From an uncultured Alphaproteobacteria bacterium (lineage in GTDB: Bacteria; Pseudomonadota; Alphaproteobacteria; HIMB59; GCA-002718135): 35,659 nt of DNA. Below are positions 9,418 to 18,546 of this stretch, piece after piece; position 1 is the stretch's first letter; each line of letters starts with the position of its first letter. The notes beneath the pieces were generated by a model that did no database searches, had not been told where the DNA came from, and was given only the letters and a program-made list of their open reading frames with translations. The translations under genes were made by a program, and so were the position numbers. The stretch covers positions 1 to 35,659 of the forward strand of contig CACOVJ010000009.1 in NCBI GenBank assembly GCA_902630465.1. Reading direction: 5' to 3'.

Positions 9418-10194
9418 ATGATAAATAAAAAATATCTTAAATTATTAAGATCAAAACATAGATTTGACAACGAAAACTTCATTTATAAAATTATTTCTAA
9501 AAGAATAATTGATTCTATTGATTTATTAAATATTGATATACGTAAGGTACTTGAAATAGGCATAAATGAAAATACAACCTATAATTTTATTAATGATAAG
9601 TTTAAAGATAATAAAATAGATAGAAGTGATCTATGTATATCGAAAAATAATTTAGACAAAGAATATAATTTTTTACAAATAGATCTAGAAAATATTAATT
9701 TTAATAAAAACTATTATGACCTTGTTTACAGCAATTTGTTTTTACATTTAACACCAAATTTTGAACATTGTCTAAGATGTATTAATGATAGCTTAAAGCC
9801 AAATGGTTTTTTTATTAGTACAATTCCTGACAAAGATTGCATGTATCAACTTTTAAATTCAATGTATCATGCAGATCTAGATATGTATAACGGAGCTTAT
9901 CAAAGAGCAAATCCGACAATAGAAATTGATAGAATACTTAAAATTTTAAAAAATCTTAATTTTGATGCTCCAAGTATATATTCTGATAATATTTCAATTG
10001 AATATTCAAGCTTCAATAAAATGCTTTCTGATATAAAAAAAATGAATATTTCATACTCATATAAAGATAAAAAGAAAATATTTGAAAAGAAAGAATATTT
10101 TAAAAAATTAGAAAAATTTTTTAAGGAAAATTATTATAAAAATAACTATTTATTGGATATAAAAATTAATATTATTTCATGTTGGAAAAAATAA
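9418..10194 (+). CDS. NDUFAF5/BioC-like class I methyltransferase-fold protein
   Basis: A 258-residue protein with a methyltransferase-like Rossmann fold. The order of segments matches the alphaproteobacterial relatives of mitochondrial NDUFAF5: an N-terminal KYLKLLRSKHRF motif, DLVYSNLFLHLTPNFE after strand 4, NDSLKPNGFFISTIPD at strand 5, then SDNISIEYSSFNKMLSDIKK, where the family has a conserved D-x-aromatic/hydrophobic stretch and a Met/Asp-Leu-Lys helix. Human NDUFAF5 hydroxylates an arginine in complex I subunit NDUFS7, so a complex I assembly role is possible here. The SAM loop is eroded: where a Gly-rich motif is expected it reads EIGINENT (46-53). Adjacency to DUF1178/ubiG fits the alphaproteobacterial neighbourhood. 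The exact reaction is unresolved. Confidence 0.78.
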   Translation: MINKKYLKLLRSKHRFDNENFIYKIISKRIIDSIDLLNIDIRKVLEIGINENTTYNFINDKFKDNKIDRSDLCISKNNLDKEYNFLQIDLENINFNKNYYDLVYSNLFLHLTPNFEHCLRCINDSLKPNGFFISTIPDKDCMYQLLNSMYHADLDMYNGAYQRANPTIEIDRILKILKNLNFDAPSIYSDNISIEYSSFNKMLSDIKKMNISYSYKDKKKIFEKKEYFKKLEKFFKENYYKNNYLLDIKINIISCWKK

Positions 10195-10195
10195 A

Positions 10196-11461
10196 TTACG
10201 ATCTGTAATCTGCATTAATTCTAATATATTCATATGTAAGATCATTTCCAAAAAAGGTATGATTTACATTTCCATTTTGTAAAATTACGGTAATTTCAAT
10301 TATTTTGTTTTTCATATAATCATTAATTTTAGATATTTTAATATCTGGATATCTAGCCCCTTTTTCACAAACTAAATATTTCCCAAATAATATTTTGATT
10401 TTGTTTTGATTAATTTTTTCTTCAGATTTACCAATAGCTGCTATTACTCTGCCCCAATTTGCGTCTTGACCAGAAAGCGCTGTTTTAACTAATGGAGAAT
10501 TGATAATAGAAAAGGCAATATTTTTTGCTTGTTTAATCGATTTTGACATAAGTATATTAACTTTTATTAATTTAGATATGCCTTCTCCATCTTTAACGAC
10601 TTTAAGTGATAAATCATACATTAATTCATAAAGTGAATTATTTAATTTTTGAAAATTCTTTTTATTTTTAAAATTTATATCTATTTTATTTAATGAAAAT
10701 AATGCCAAAGTATCACTTGTTGAAGTATCACTATCAATTGAAATAGAATTAAATGTAGATTCTAAATTATTCATTAATAATTTATTTAATATTGTTTTAG
10801 ATATTTTCGGTTCTAAAAATATATATGATAGCATCGTTCCCATATTAGGCTTTATCATTCCTGATCCCTTAGCAATACCATAGATTTTAAATATTTTTTT
10901 GTTAATGACTACTTTTTTTACTGAGATTTTTGGGTATGTATCAGTTGTCATTATAGCTTTGGCTGCATCTAATAAATAATTTGGTTTTAAAGATTTTATT
11001 TTTGGTATTTGATTAATAATTAAACTTGGATCAAATAATTCTCCTATTACACCTGTTGATGATACAAGTATTTCATTTTTTTTACATCCTATAAAATTAG
11101 ATAAATAGTTTGTATATTTATCAATTGTATCAATCCCTTTTTTACCTGTGTGAGCATTTGCATTTCCAGAATTAACAATGAGTGCTTTAACTGTACCTTT
11201 ATTATTTTTTAAATCCCATATTATTGGTGCAGAGGGCATTGAAGTTTTAGAATAAACAATTTTTGAATTAACGGTTTTATCAAATATAATAATAAGTAAA
11301 TCTTTCAATTTTTTTTTAAAACCTGCATGGAATGTATAAATTTTTAAGCCTTTAGGTTTTAAATTATTGTATTTTTTGGGCTTAAAAATAGAATTACCTT
11401 TTAAAAATAATCTTTCATTACTACTTAAAGCTAAATCCTTTGTAGAAGATTTCGTAATCAT
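10196..11461 (-). CDS. argJ: Bifunctional ornithine acetyltransferase / N-acetylglutamate synthase
   Basis: ArgJ recycles the acetyl group from N-acetylornithine to glutamate in arginine biosynthesis and may also make N-acetylglutamate from acetyl-CoA. The 421-residue precursor cleaves itself before a conserved threonine: the site reads GMIKPNMGTML, giving Thr209 as the nucleophile. The oxyanion-hole motif SSTGVIG (134-140) is present, and near the C-terminus the chain shows KTALSGQDANWGR and ARYPDIKI. It starts with ATG at 11461, back-to-back with secA. In many Alphaproteobacteria a PpiC-type isomerase gene lies between argJ and secA; it is absent here. The gene converges on the methyltransferase gene with one base between stops. 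Confidence 0.96.
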   Translation of the reverse strand: MITKSSTKDLALSSNERLFLKGNSIFKPKKYNNLKPKGLKIYTFHAGFKKKLKDLLIIIFDKTVNSKIVYSKTSMPSAPIIWDLKNNKGTVKALIVNSGNANAHTGKKGIDTIDKYTNYLSNFIGCKKNEILVSSTGVIGELFDPSLIINQIPKIKSLKPNYLLDAAKAIMTTDTYPKISVKKVVINKKIFKIYGIAKGSGMIKPNMGTMLSYIFLEPKISKTILNKLLMNNLESTFNSISIDSDTSTSDTLALFSLNKIDINFKNKKNFQKLNNSLYELMYDLSLKVVKDGEGISKLIKVNILMSKSIKQAKNIAFSIINSPLVKTALSGQDANWGRVIAAIGKSEEKINQNKIKILFGKYLVCEKGARYPDIKISKINDYMKNKIIEITVILQNGNVNHTFFGNDLTYEYIRINADYRS

Positions 11462-11485
11462 ATGTTAACAGCCATTTATCATATT

Positions 11486-14005
11486 ATGATCGGTATTGTT
11501 AACAAACTTTTTGGTTCTTTAGGATCAAATTCATTAAAAAAATACAATAATTTTGTTCTAGAAGTTAACGAACATGAAAAGGATTTAATAAATTTAAGTG
11601 ACAATGAATTAAAGGCAAAAACTGAATATTTTAGAAATCAAATTAAAAATAATATTAATTTAGAAACAATTTTACCAGAAGTATTTGCAGTCGTAAGAGA
11701 AGCTGCAAAAAGATCAATTAAATTGAGACATTTTGATGTACAGCTTATTGGTGGCAAAGTTCTCCATGAAGGTAAAATTGCAGAAATGAAAACAGGTGAG
11801 GGAAAAACACTAGTTGCTACTCTAGCTGCCTATGCGAATACATTGGAAGGTAAATCTGTACATATAGTTACAGTTAATGATTATTTGGCAAATAGAGACT
11901 CAAAATGGATGGGTAAAATCTACAATTTTTTAGGACTAAGTGTTGGTTGTATTACCTCTGAAACAAAACATGAATTAAGACCAAAACAATATAATTGTGA
12001 TGTTGTCTATGCAACAAATAATGAAATCGGTTTTGATTATCTAAGAGATAACTTAAAAAATGATTACGAAAATCTATGTTTTAAAAAAGAAGCATTTGCT
12101 ATTGTTGATGAAGTTGATAGCATATTAATAGATGAGGCAAGAACTCCACTTGTAATTTCTGCTGAAGCTGAGTCAGATATAAATTTATTTCCAAGAATAA
12201 ATAAAATTGTTAAATTTTTAAAGGAAGATGATTATGAAATAAATGAAGAAAGTAAATCAATATTATTATCTTCTAAAGGCATGGAATTATCAGAAGTGCT
12301 CCTAAAGAAGGATAAACTTATTACAGGTGGGACTCTTCAAGATATTGAAAATATTACTTTGAATCACAATATCATACAAGCTCTACGAGCTAATAAAATT
12401 TTCATAAAAGATAAGGATTATATTATCAAAAATAATCAAATAGTCATTATAGATGATCTAACTGGAAGACCTATGGATGGAAGAAGGTATGGTGATGGTT
12501 TGCATCAGGCAATTGAGGCAAAAGAAGGGCTTAAAATTCAAAAAGAAAACCAAACTATTGCTTCAATAACTTATCAAAATTTCTTTAGAACATATAGTAA
12601 ATTAAGTGGAATGACTGGTACTGCCCTAACTGAAGCTAAGGAATTTGAGGGCATATATGATTTAAACGTGATTGATATCCCTCCAAATCTTAAAATTAAT
12701 AGAATAGATAAAAATGATCAAATCTACATGACTAAAAAAGAAAAATATAATGCTGTCATAGAATTAGTAAAATCAAGACATGAAGAATTTAAACAGCCAA
12801 TACTTATTGGTACTACTTCTGTTGAAAATTCAGAGATATTGTCAAATTATTTAAAGAAAGAAAATATAGCTCATAATATTTTAAATGCAAAAAATCATAA
12901 AATGGAAGCTGATATTATTCAACAAGCAGGTATTCCTGGGAATGTAACAATTTCAACAAATATGGCAGGAAGAGGAACTGATATTAAGCTTGGTAATGAC
13001 GATGAAAACTTGAAATTAAAAGCAATAGAGTCGGGAGGATTACTTGTTATTGGAACTGAAAGACACGAAAGTAGAAGAATTGATAATCAGTTAAGAGGAA
13101 GATCTGGTAGACAAGGAGATATTGGGGAAAGTATATTTTTTTTATCACTAGAAGATGATCTGATGCGTATTTTTGGTTCAAAAACTCTAGAAAATGTATT
13201 GAGCAAGCTTGGATTAAAAGATGGTGAAGTTATTACTCACTCTATGATTACACGGTCTCTTGAAAGAGCACAACAAAAAGTAGAATCTCATAATTATGAT
13301 ATGAGAAAACAAATCTTAAAATTCGATGATATTTTGAATGATCAGAGACAGATTATTTATCAGAATAGAAAAGAGATACTGGTTACAAACGATCAAAATA
13401 AAATTATAAAAGAAATGATTGATGAATATGTAGAGAAACTAGTATTAGAAGCCATTCCACCTAAGAAATATAATGTTGAATGGAATTCCAATCTATTAAA
13501 AGATAAAACAAAAGAAATTTTTGATTTAGATTTACCTATTGAATTGTGGTTCGATGAAGAAGGTGTTGATGAAGAAGAAATAAAAAAAAGATTGCATGAT
13601 GAAATAAATCAAAAATATAATGAAAAAAAATATAAATATTCTGCACAACTATTAACATTTGCAGAAAAAAGAGTGATGTTATTTCAAATTGATAAAGATT
13701 GGAGAGAACACCTAGCGGCAATGGATTCATTGCGAGGGAGTGTAAATTTAAGAGCAATGGGTGGTAAAGATCCATTTTATGAATATAAAAAAGAGTCATT
13801 TGACTATTTTGATGAAATGTTATCAAATCAGAATGAAAAGGTTTTAAAAACTTTGTTTAATATGCAGCTTCTAAGTAATAATGAAACAAATGAAAATGAG
13901 AAAAAAATAACCGACACAAGAAGAATAATCTCTAAAAAAGTTGGAAGGAATGAACCGTGCCCATGTGGATCTGGAAAAAAATACAAGCAATGTCATGGAT
14001 CTTAG
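11486..14005 (+). CDS. secA: Preprotein translocase motor subunit SecA
   Basis: SecA is the ATPase that drives proteins through SecYEG. I start it at the ATG at 11486 (839 residues, MIGIVNKLFGS), which matches the family N-terminus; the in-frame ATG at 11462 would abut the argJ start with no room for signals. Landmarks are Walker A MKTGEGKT (101-108), a Walker B region IVDEVDS, the GMTGTA segment of the preprotein-binding area, NMAGRGTDIKLG, and RLRGRSGRQGD written here as QLRGRSGRQGD. The C-terminal zinc-binding tail, which binds SecB and phospholipid, is intact: Cys825, Cys827, Cys836, His837. Its stop is interleaved with the accA stop (TTAG at 14002-14005). Confidence 0.97.
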   Translation: MIGIVNKLFGSLGSNSLKKYNNFVLEVNEHEKDLINLSDNELKAKTEYFRNQIKNNINLETILPEVFAVVREAAKRSIKLRHFDVQLIGGKVLHEGKIAEMKTGEGKTLVATLAAYANTLEGKSVHIVTVNDYLANRDSKWMGKIYNFLGLSVGCITSETKHELRPKQYNCDVVYATNNEIGFDYLRDNLKNDYENLCFKKEAFAIVDEVDSILIDEARTPLVISAEAESDINLFPRINKIVKFLKEDDYEINEESKSILLSSKGMELSEVLLKKDKLITGGTLQDIENITLNHNIIQALRANKIFIKDKDYIIKNNQIVIIDDLTGRPMDGRRYGDGLHQAIEAKEGLKIQKENQTIASITYQNFFRTYSKLSGMTGTALTEAKEFEGIYDLNVIDIPPNLKINRIDKNDQIYMTKKEKYNAVIELVKSRHEEFKQPILIGTTSVENSEILSNYLKKENIAHNILNAKNHKMEADIIQQAGIPGNVTISTNMAGRGTDIKLGNDDENLKLKAIESGGLLVIGTERHESRRIDNQLRGRSGRQGDIGESIFFLSLEDDLMRIFGSKTLENVLSKLGLKDGEVITHSMITRSLERAQQKVESHNYDMRKQILKFDDILNDQRQIIYQNRKEILVTNDQNKIIKEMIDEYVEKLVLEAIPPKKYNVEWNSNLLKDKTKEIFDLDLPIELWFDEEGVDEEEIKKRLHDEINQKYNEKKYKYSAQLLTFAEKRVMLFQIDKDWREHLAAMDSLRGSVNLRAMGGKDPFYEYKKESFDYFDEMLSNQNEKVLKTLFNMQLLSNNETNENEKKITDTRRIISKKVGRNEPCPCGSGKKYKQCHGS

Positions 14006-14940
14006 ATATCAGAAGTTATATTTAAGTATTTTTCTTTTCTAAATTTAATAAGTTCAAAAATTGGAATTTTTTGCAGTGATATAATTTGATCTATAATTTC
14101 ATTTTTGACGATTTCAGCTTGTGATTTTAAATTTCTGTGAGCACCACCTGGTAGTTCTTTAATTATTTCATCAATAATTTTATAATTCTTACAATCTGCA
14201 GAAGTTAACTTAAGAGTGTTTGCAGCCTCTTGAGAAAAGGTTGGATTTCTCCAAAGAATTGAGGCGCAACCTTCTGGAGAAATTACGGAATAAGTTGCAT
14301 GTTCAAGCATAAGCACCCTATCAGTTGCCGCAATACCAATAGCACCGCCCGACCCTCCTTCTCCAATAATTATTGAAATTGTAGGAGTTTTAGCATTTAA
14401 AAAAATTAGTATAGAGGATGCTATAGACTCTGATTGACCTCTTTCCTCAGCATCCTTTCCAGGGAAAGCTCCAGCAGTATCAACAAAAGAAACAACTGGT
14501 AAATTAAATTTTTCAGCTAACATTAATAGTCTTTGAGCTTTTCTGTAGCCCTCAGGTTTAGCCATACCAAAATTGTGTTTTATTCTAGTATCCATAGTAT
14601 TGCCTTTTTCAGTTCCTACAAATAATATTGATTGATTATTTATTTTAGCAAAACCTCCAACTATAGCGCTGTCATCTGAGTATTTTTTATCCCCATGTAA
14701 GTAAATAATTTCTGTAAAAATTTCATTAATATAATCAATTGTGTGTGGTCTATCATTGTGTCTTGATACTTGTACCTTTTGCCAAGGTTTGAGATTGGAG
14801 TATATTTTATTAAGTATCTTTTCTTTTTCTAAGTTAAGTTGATCTATTTTCTTTTTATCATTAGGTTCTTTAAATTCTACTTCATTGATTAGGGTATCTA
14901 TTTTTTCAATTTCTTTTTCAAATTCAAAATATTTGATCAT
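14002..14940 (-). CDS. accA: Acetyl-CoA carboxylase carboxyltransferase subunit alpha
   Basis: AccA with AccD transfers carboxyl from biotin to acetyl-CoA, giving malonyl-CoA for fatty acid synthesis. The 312-residue protein has the family's N-terminal helical segment (about 1-45, coiled-coil-like), then the crotonase-type core with GTEKGNTMDTRIKHNFGM, KPEGYRKAQRL, DTAGAFPGKDAEERGQ and EGGSGGAIGIA, and the conserved end of the core SPEGCASILWR. The start codon shares one base with the stop of the 593-residue gene upstream (TAATG arrangement), so the two are likely translated from one message. accD is not in the window. There are no unusual substitutions in the motifs I can see. Confidence 0.97.
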   Translation of the reverse strand: MIKYFEFEKEIEKIDTLINEVEFKEPNDKKKIDQLNLEKEKILNKIYSNLKPWQKVQVSRHNDRPHTIDYINEIFTEIIYLHGDKKYSDDSAIVGGFAKINNQSILFVGTEKGNTMDTRIKHNFGMAKPEGYRKAQRLLMLAEKFNLPVVSFVDTAGAFPGKDAEERGQSESIASSILIFLNAKTPTISIIIGEGGSGGAIGIAATDRVLMLEHATYSVISPEGCASILWRNPTFSQEAANTLKLTSADCKNYKIIDEIIKELPGGAHRNLKSQAEIVKNEIIDQIISLQKIPIFELIKFRKEKYLNITSDI

Positions 14941-16721
14941 TATAAAATTCTATAATTTTTAAATATTTCTAATATTATATCTTTTAAATTATCACCATTA
15001 TTATAAATCAAATAACCTTCTAAAATCATTCTAAGATGCAATGGATGTATATCTGTCCATTCTTTATTATTTAAAGATATGATAGAATATATTAAAAACT
15101 TATTTTCATTGTTGTTTTGCAATGATTTTTCTATTTCATTAGAAATAAAATATGAAGGCATTTGCCTGTCGTCATATATATTTGTAAAATCTTGAGATAG
15201 TTTAGAATTTTGATTTTTATCTAATAATTCAAATAAAACAAATAATAATTCTTCATATTTATTATTTGCATTTTCTTTAAATTGGTCTGAATTTTTATTT
15301 ATTATTTGAATAAATAGATTGATATCTTTTGAAGAATATAAATTTAGAAGTATTCTAGCCAAAGTACTTTTATCATCTATGCCATAAACATTTTCATAAA
15401 AATTTATCCAATTTAATGCTTTTTCATAGTCTTTGTTGTAAATGTATGATGTTGCGATTTCTGATCCATAAAGTGCAAAATCAGAAGTAATATCAATAGA
15501 GTCAACTATATTATGAGACAAAGAATAAGCTATGTTCTCTAAATTATTTTGTTCAGCAAATTTCCAAAAGTTTATTAATGCTTCTAATCTTTCGGAGGGA
15601 AAAATTTGAATATTTATTAGCTGGAAATAAAAGGGCATTAAAATATTAATTTCTCCAGAATATTTTTCTATTGTATCTTCTGGAAAATTGAGTTGGTTTG
15701 AATCAAAATCTACGGACTGATATAGTGCTGCAAGACTTTCTATTGAAATACTCTTATTAAGAAAACTATAATGAGCAGCATTAATTCTTAACTCTATTGG
15801 TGTAGAACTATTTAAAATAATTGGTATTGCCATATTCAGTTTGTCAACTTCTAAAAATTTTTCGCTCAATGGTAATTCTGCAATTCTGGCCATAGCACTA
15901 TACAAATATAATAATTCTTTGTTAATATTTTTAGTAAGCCAATTATTTGGTAAATCATTTTCTATTGTTGACTTATTAATTAAATACATAAACAAATTTT
16001 GAAAATTTTCATCTTGGATACTTTCTGTTTCAAGCATTATTGAATTCAATAATTCAGCTTCTGATATTTTATCCTGGAGTAATAAACAAAATATTTCTAC
16101 TTTGTCTAATATATTATTATTAGAATTTAATTCTATATTGACTTGACTTTTAAAATCACACACCTCTTCTAATTTAAAAGTTGATAATAGATAATTTAAT
16201 TCTAACAGATTATAAAAATTTATATTTTCATCATTATTTATATCGCGATCACTTATTAACTTATAAGCTTTAGATATATTTCCTATTTCATAAAAATGCT
16301 TTACAATTAAGAAAAAAAAATCCCTATTGGCTTTAATTTCATAGTCTAAATCCAAACTCATAATTTTATTATTAAATTCTTTTTTTAAAAAATCAGATTT
16401 TATGTTTTTGGTATTCGATAAAATTTGAGAAATAAATTCAGAATCCTCTTTATTCCAGAAAAGTGTGGTATCATTTATATTTGTATCACTAATAGTTATA
16501 TTATCTACTTGACTTGTATTAGTATCTAAAGAGCTATCATTTACATCACCTAAAGTGGATTCACTGATCTCTTGATTATCATTATTTAAATTTTCTTCAT
16601 TTTGATCAAGAACTATTTGATCAAGACTTTTGTTTTTATGTAGTTCAATGATTTCGCTATCATCAATTGCGAAAGAGATTTTTGTAAGAAAAATAAAGAA
16701 TATATATATTATAATTTTCAT
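14940..16721 (-). CDS. Exported helical-repeat-like protein of unknown function
   Basis: I do not recognise a family for this 593-residue protein. It has a clear signal peptide (MKIIIYIFFIFLTKISFA, cleavage probably after residue 18), then an acidic Asn/Asp/Ser-rich linker (about 19-85). The remainder is a long, mostly helical body without obvious membrane helices, with repeated amphipathic helices such as KALNWINFYENVYG and STLARILLNLYS that recall TPR-like scaffolds. Only a few cysteines are present. It sits between a 42-codon membrane miniprotein gene (ATGA overlap) and accA (one-base overlap), so all three should share a message. The compartment is periplasm or outer surface. A cell-envelope scaffold role is a guess from topology only. 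Confidence 0.75.
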   Translation of the reverse strand: MKIIIYIFFIFLTKISFAIDDSEIIELHKNKSLDQIVLDQNEENLNNDNQEISESTLGDVNDSSLDTNTSQVDNITISDTNINDTTLFWNKEDSEFISQILSNTKNIKSDFLKKEFNNKIMSLDLDYEIKANRDFFFLIVKHFYEIGNISKAYKLISDRDINNDENINFYNLLELNYLLSTFKLEEVCDFKSQVNIELNSNNNILDKVEIFCLLLQDKISEAELLNSIMLETESIQDENFQNLFMYLINKSTIENDLPNNWLTKNINKELLYLYSAMARIAELPLSEKFLEVDKLNMAIPIILNSSTPIELRINAAHYSFLNKSISIESLAALYQSVDFDSNQLNFPEDTIEKYSGEINILMPFYFQLINIQIFPSERLEALINFWKFAEQNNLENIAYSLSHNIVDSIDITSDFALYGSEIATSYIYNKDYEKALNWINFYENVYGIDDKSTLARILLNLYSSKDINLFIQIINKNSDQFKENANNKYEELLFVLFELLDKNQNSKLSQDFTNIYDDRQMPSYFISNEIEKSLQNNNENKFLIYSIISLNNKEWTDIHPLHLRMILEGYLIYNNGDNLKDIILEIFKNYRIL

Positions 16722-16846
16722 TTTATATTCAGTTGATAATCTTCTATAATTGTAATCGATGGAACGGGTATTTCAACAAAATATAGAAATAATAAAAATA
16801 TGATTATAAATGCAGAAAACAGATATAAAATAATTTTATTTTTCAT
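16718..16846 (-). CDS. 42-residue single-span membrane miniprotein
   Basis: This short frame begins MKNKIILYLFSAFIIIF and runs 42 codons from the ATG at 16846 to a TGA at 16718-16720. Residues about 4-23 form one strongly hydrophobic helix, with the Lys residues at the N-terminus suggesting an N-in orientation; the remaining about 18 residues (VEIPVPSITIIEDYQLNIK) would lie on the outer side. Its TGA overlaps the ATG of the 593-residue exported protein as ATGA, the classic arrangement for translational coupling, which is the main evidence that it is real. It could be a small partner or anchor of that exported protein. No homologue is claimed. Confidence 0.62.
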   Translation of the reverse strand: MKNKIILYLFSAFIIIFLLFLYFVEIPVPSITIIEDYQLNIK

Positions 16847-16946
16847 ATATTTAATTTAAAAAAATGACTATTATAGGAATTAATATTTTTTTTAAACTAT
16901 TTCTTAATGTAATGTAAATTTGTCAAGAATAAGAAATATATAAAAA
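16847..16946. promoter_or_regulatory. Divergent promoter region, miniprotein operon / aroK
   Basis: These 100 bases are the longest gap in the window and separate the minus-strand unit (miniprotein, 593-residue protein, accA) from plus-strand aroK. On the minus strand a perfect TATAAT lies at 16875-16870, predicting a start about 17 bases before the miniprotein ATG; the sequence 17 bases upstream of it is a poor -35. A perfect TTGACA on the minus strand lies at 16926-16921, but it is too far from that -10 to pair with it. For aroK, TATATA at 16937-16942 is the only -10-like element. No terminator or clear operator is visible. Confidence 0.35.
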
Positions 16947-17474
16947 ATGCTAGAATTCAGAACAAATGAAATAAAAAATATATGCCTTATCGGTTTAATG
17001 GGGTCGGGTAAATCAGTATTAGGAAGAGAATTAAGTAAATATTACAAATTAGATTTTTTTGATACTGATAATGAAATAGAAAAAGAGACTAACAAGAGTA
17101 TTGAAACTATTTTTAAAGATTATGGTGAAGCTTATTTTAGAAAAATTGAGGAAAGTGTATGTTTGAAAGTACTAAAATATAGTAAATGTATTATCTCTTT
17201 AGGAGGAGGAAGTATAACAAATCTTAAAATTAGAAACTTAGTAAAAAAAAACTCTTACTCTATTTATCTAAAGGTAGATAATAATATACTGATTAAAAGA
17301 CTTAAAAACTCAAAAAAAAGACCTTTGTTAAAAAATATAGATAAAAAATTTGTAATTGAAAAACTTTATAATGAAAGAAAAAAATTTTATAATATAGCAA
17401 ATCTTGTGGTTGAAAATAATTTTGATAAAAAAGATATAATATCAAAGATAATTATTGAAATAAATAAAATATGA
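16947..17474 (+). CDS. aroK: Shikimate kinase
   Basis: AroK phosphorylates shikimate with ATP in the chorismate pathway. The 175-residue protein has Walker A GLMGSGKS (16-23), the shikimate-binding DTDNEIE motif with the acidic residues after strand 2, a FxxxGEAYFRKIEE segment, LGGGS at the shikimate-binding glycine loop, and the adenine-lid pattern RPLL (KKRPLLKN). The length is normal. It starts at ATG 16947 without an evident Shine-Dalgarno, and its last four bases overlap aroB (ATGA), so the two are coupled. aroK-aroB order and the downstream CorC/HlyC, bolA, J-protein and cobST genes follow a common alphaproteobacterial arrangement. Confidence 0.96.
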   Translation: MLEFRTNEIKNICLIGLMGSGKSVLGRELSKYYKLDFFDTDNEIEKETNKSIETIFKDYGEAYFRKIEESVCLKVLKYSKCIISLGGGSITNLKIRNLVKKNSYSIYLKVDNNILIKRLKNSKKRPLLKNIDKKFVIEKLYNERKKFYNIANLVVENNFDKKDIISKIIIEINKI

Positions 17475-18544
17475 TAAAAACAATAAAGTTAAAAAATAAT
17501 ATATTGAAAACTAGGATAATAATCAAAAATAAATCTATTTCTGATTATTTAATAAAGATTTCAAAAAGTAAAAAGAAAATATTTTGTATTGTAGATTATA
17601 AATTAAAATATTTAGTTAATAAATTATCATATAAAGATAATTTAAACTTTCTTTATCTTAAAGGTGGTGAAAATATTAAAACTAATAGGGTTTATGCAAA
17701 TGTGTGTGATCAATTATTATCAAAAAATATTGACAGAGAATCTATATTGGTTGCTATAGGAGGAGGCACAATAGGAGATCTGTGCGGTTTTATTTCCAAT
17801 ACCATTTTAAGAGGTGTAGATTTTAAGCTTATTCCAACAACTTTATTATCACAGGTAGATAGTTCGATTGGGGGAAAAAATGGTATCAATAGTAAATATG
17901 GTAAAAATTTGATTGGCACCTTTTATCATCCAAGTGAAGTTATAATTGATCCAGACATCTTAAAAACTTTGCCAATAAGACAGATAAAATCAGGATATGC
18001 AGAAATTGTTAAACATTCATTAATTAATGATCTTAATTTTTTCAGTTGGCTTGAAAAGAATTATATAAGATTTTTTAATTTAGATATGAAAGTAATTGAA
18101 AGAGCAATACACAAGTCAATTAATATAAAATTATATTATGTAGAAAAAGATCCAAAAGAAAATTTAAAAGATAATAACTCTAGAGCTATGTTAAATTTTG
18201 GCCACACTTTTGGTCATTCTTTAGAAAGTTTTTATAGTTACAATAAAAAATTAAACCATGGTGAAGCTATATCAATTGGAATGATTACAGAAGCAGTAAT
18301 TTCTAATAAATTAGGTTTTTTGAAAAAAAATGAGCTTAATAAAATCATTAGTCATTTTAAAAAAGCAAAATTAAGACTTTACGACAAAAATACTAAAAAA
18401 AACAATATATTAAAAAATATAATTAAGGACAAAAAAAATCTAAAAAATAGAGTAAATATTGTTTTATTAAAAGGTATCGGAAAATCTTTCTATAAAAGAA
18501 ATATTAAAATAGATTATTTAGAAAAAATTATTAAGAGTATTTAG
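17471..18544 (+). CDS. aroB: 3-dehydroquinate synthase
   Basis: AroB converts DAHP to 3-dehydroquinate, the second step of the shikimate pathway, using NAD and a divalent metal. The 357-residue protein shows the NAD-binding loop AIGGGTIGDLCGF, the substrate segment TTLLSQVDSSIGGKNGIN, then the metal ligands in EIVKHSLI (Glu), FGHTFGHSLE (His) and NHGEAISIGM (His). Length is typical. The start overlaps aroK as ATGA. The C-terminal third is unusually Lys-rich, as expected in this base composition. Two bases separate its stop from the GTG of the next gene, so it is likely one transcription unit. Confidence 0.97.
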   Translation: MIKTIKLKNNILKTRIIIKNKSISDYLIKISKSKKKIFCIVDYKLKYLVNKLSYKDNLNFLYLKGGENIKTNRVYANVCDQLLSKNIDRESILVAIGGGTIGDLCGFISNTILRGVDFKLIPTTLLSQVDSSIGGKNGINSKYGKNLIGTFYHPSEVIIDPDILKTLPIRQIKSGYAEIVKHSLINDLNFFSWLEKNYIRFFNLDMKVIERAIHKSINIKLYYVEKDPKENLKDNNSRAMLNFGHTFGHSLESFYSYNKKLNHGEAISIGMITEAVISNKLGFLKKNELNKIISHFKKAKLRLYDKNTKKNNILKNIIKDKKNLKNRVNIVLLKGIGKSFYKRNIKIDYLEKIIKSI

Positions 18545-18546
18545 TT

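Noticed and set aside
11462-11485. Upstream in-frame ATG for secA
   Set aside because: It would start directly beside the argJ start with no upstream space on its own strand, and the extra eight residues do not match SecA N-termini; the ATG at 11486 does.
13536-13826. Minus-strand open frame inside secA
   Set aside because: Its frame mirrors conserved SecA helical-scaffold codons, and the composition (His/Leu/Phe-rich) is that of an antisense artefact.
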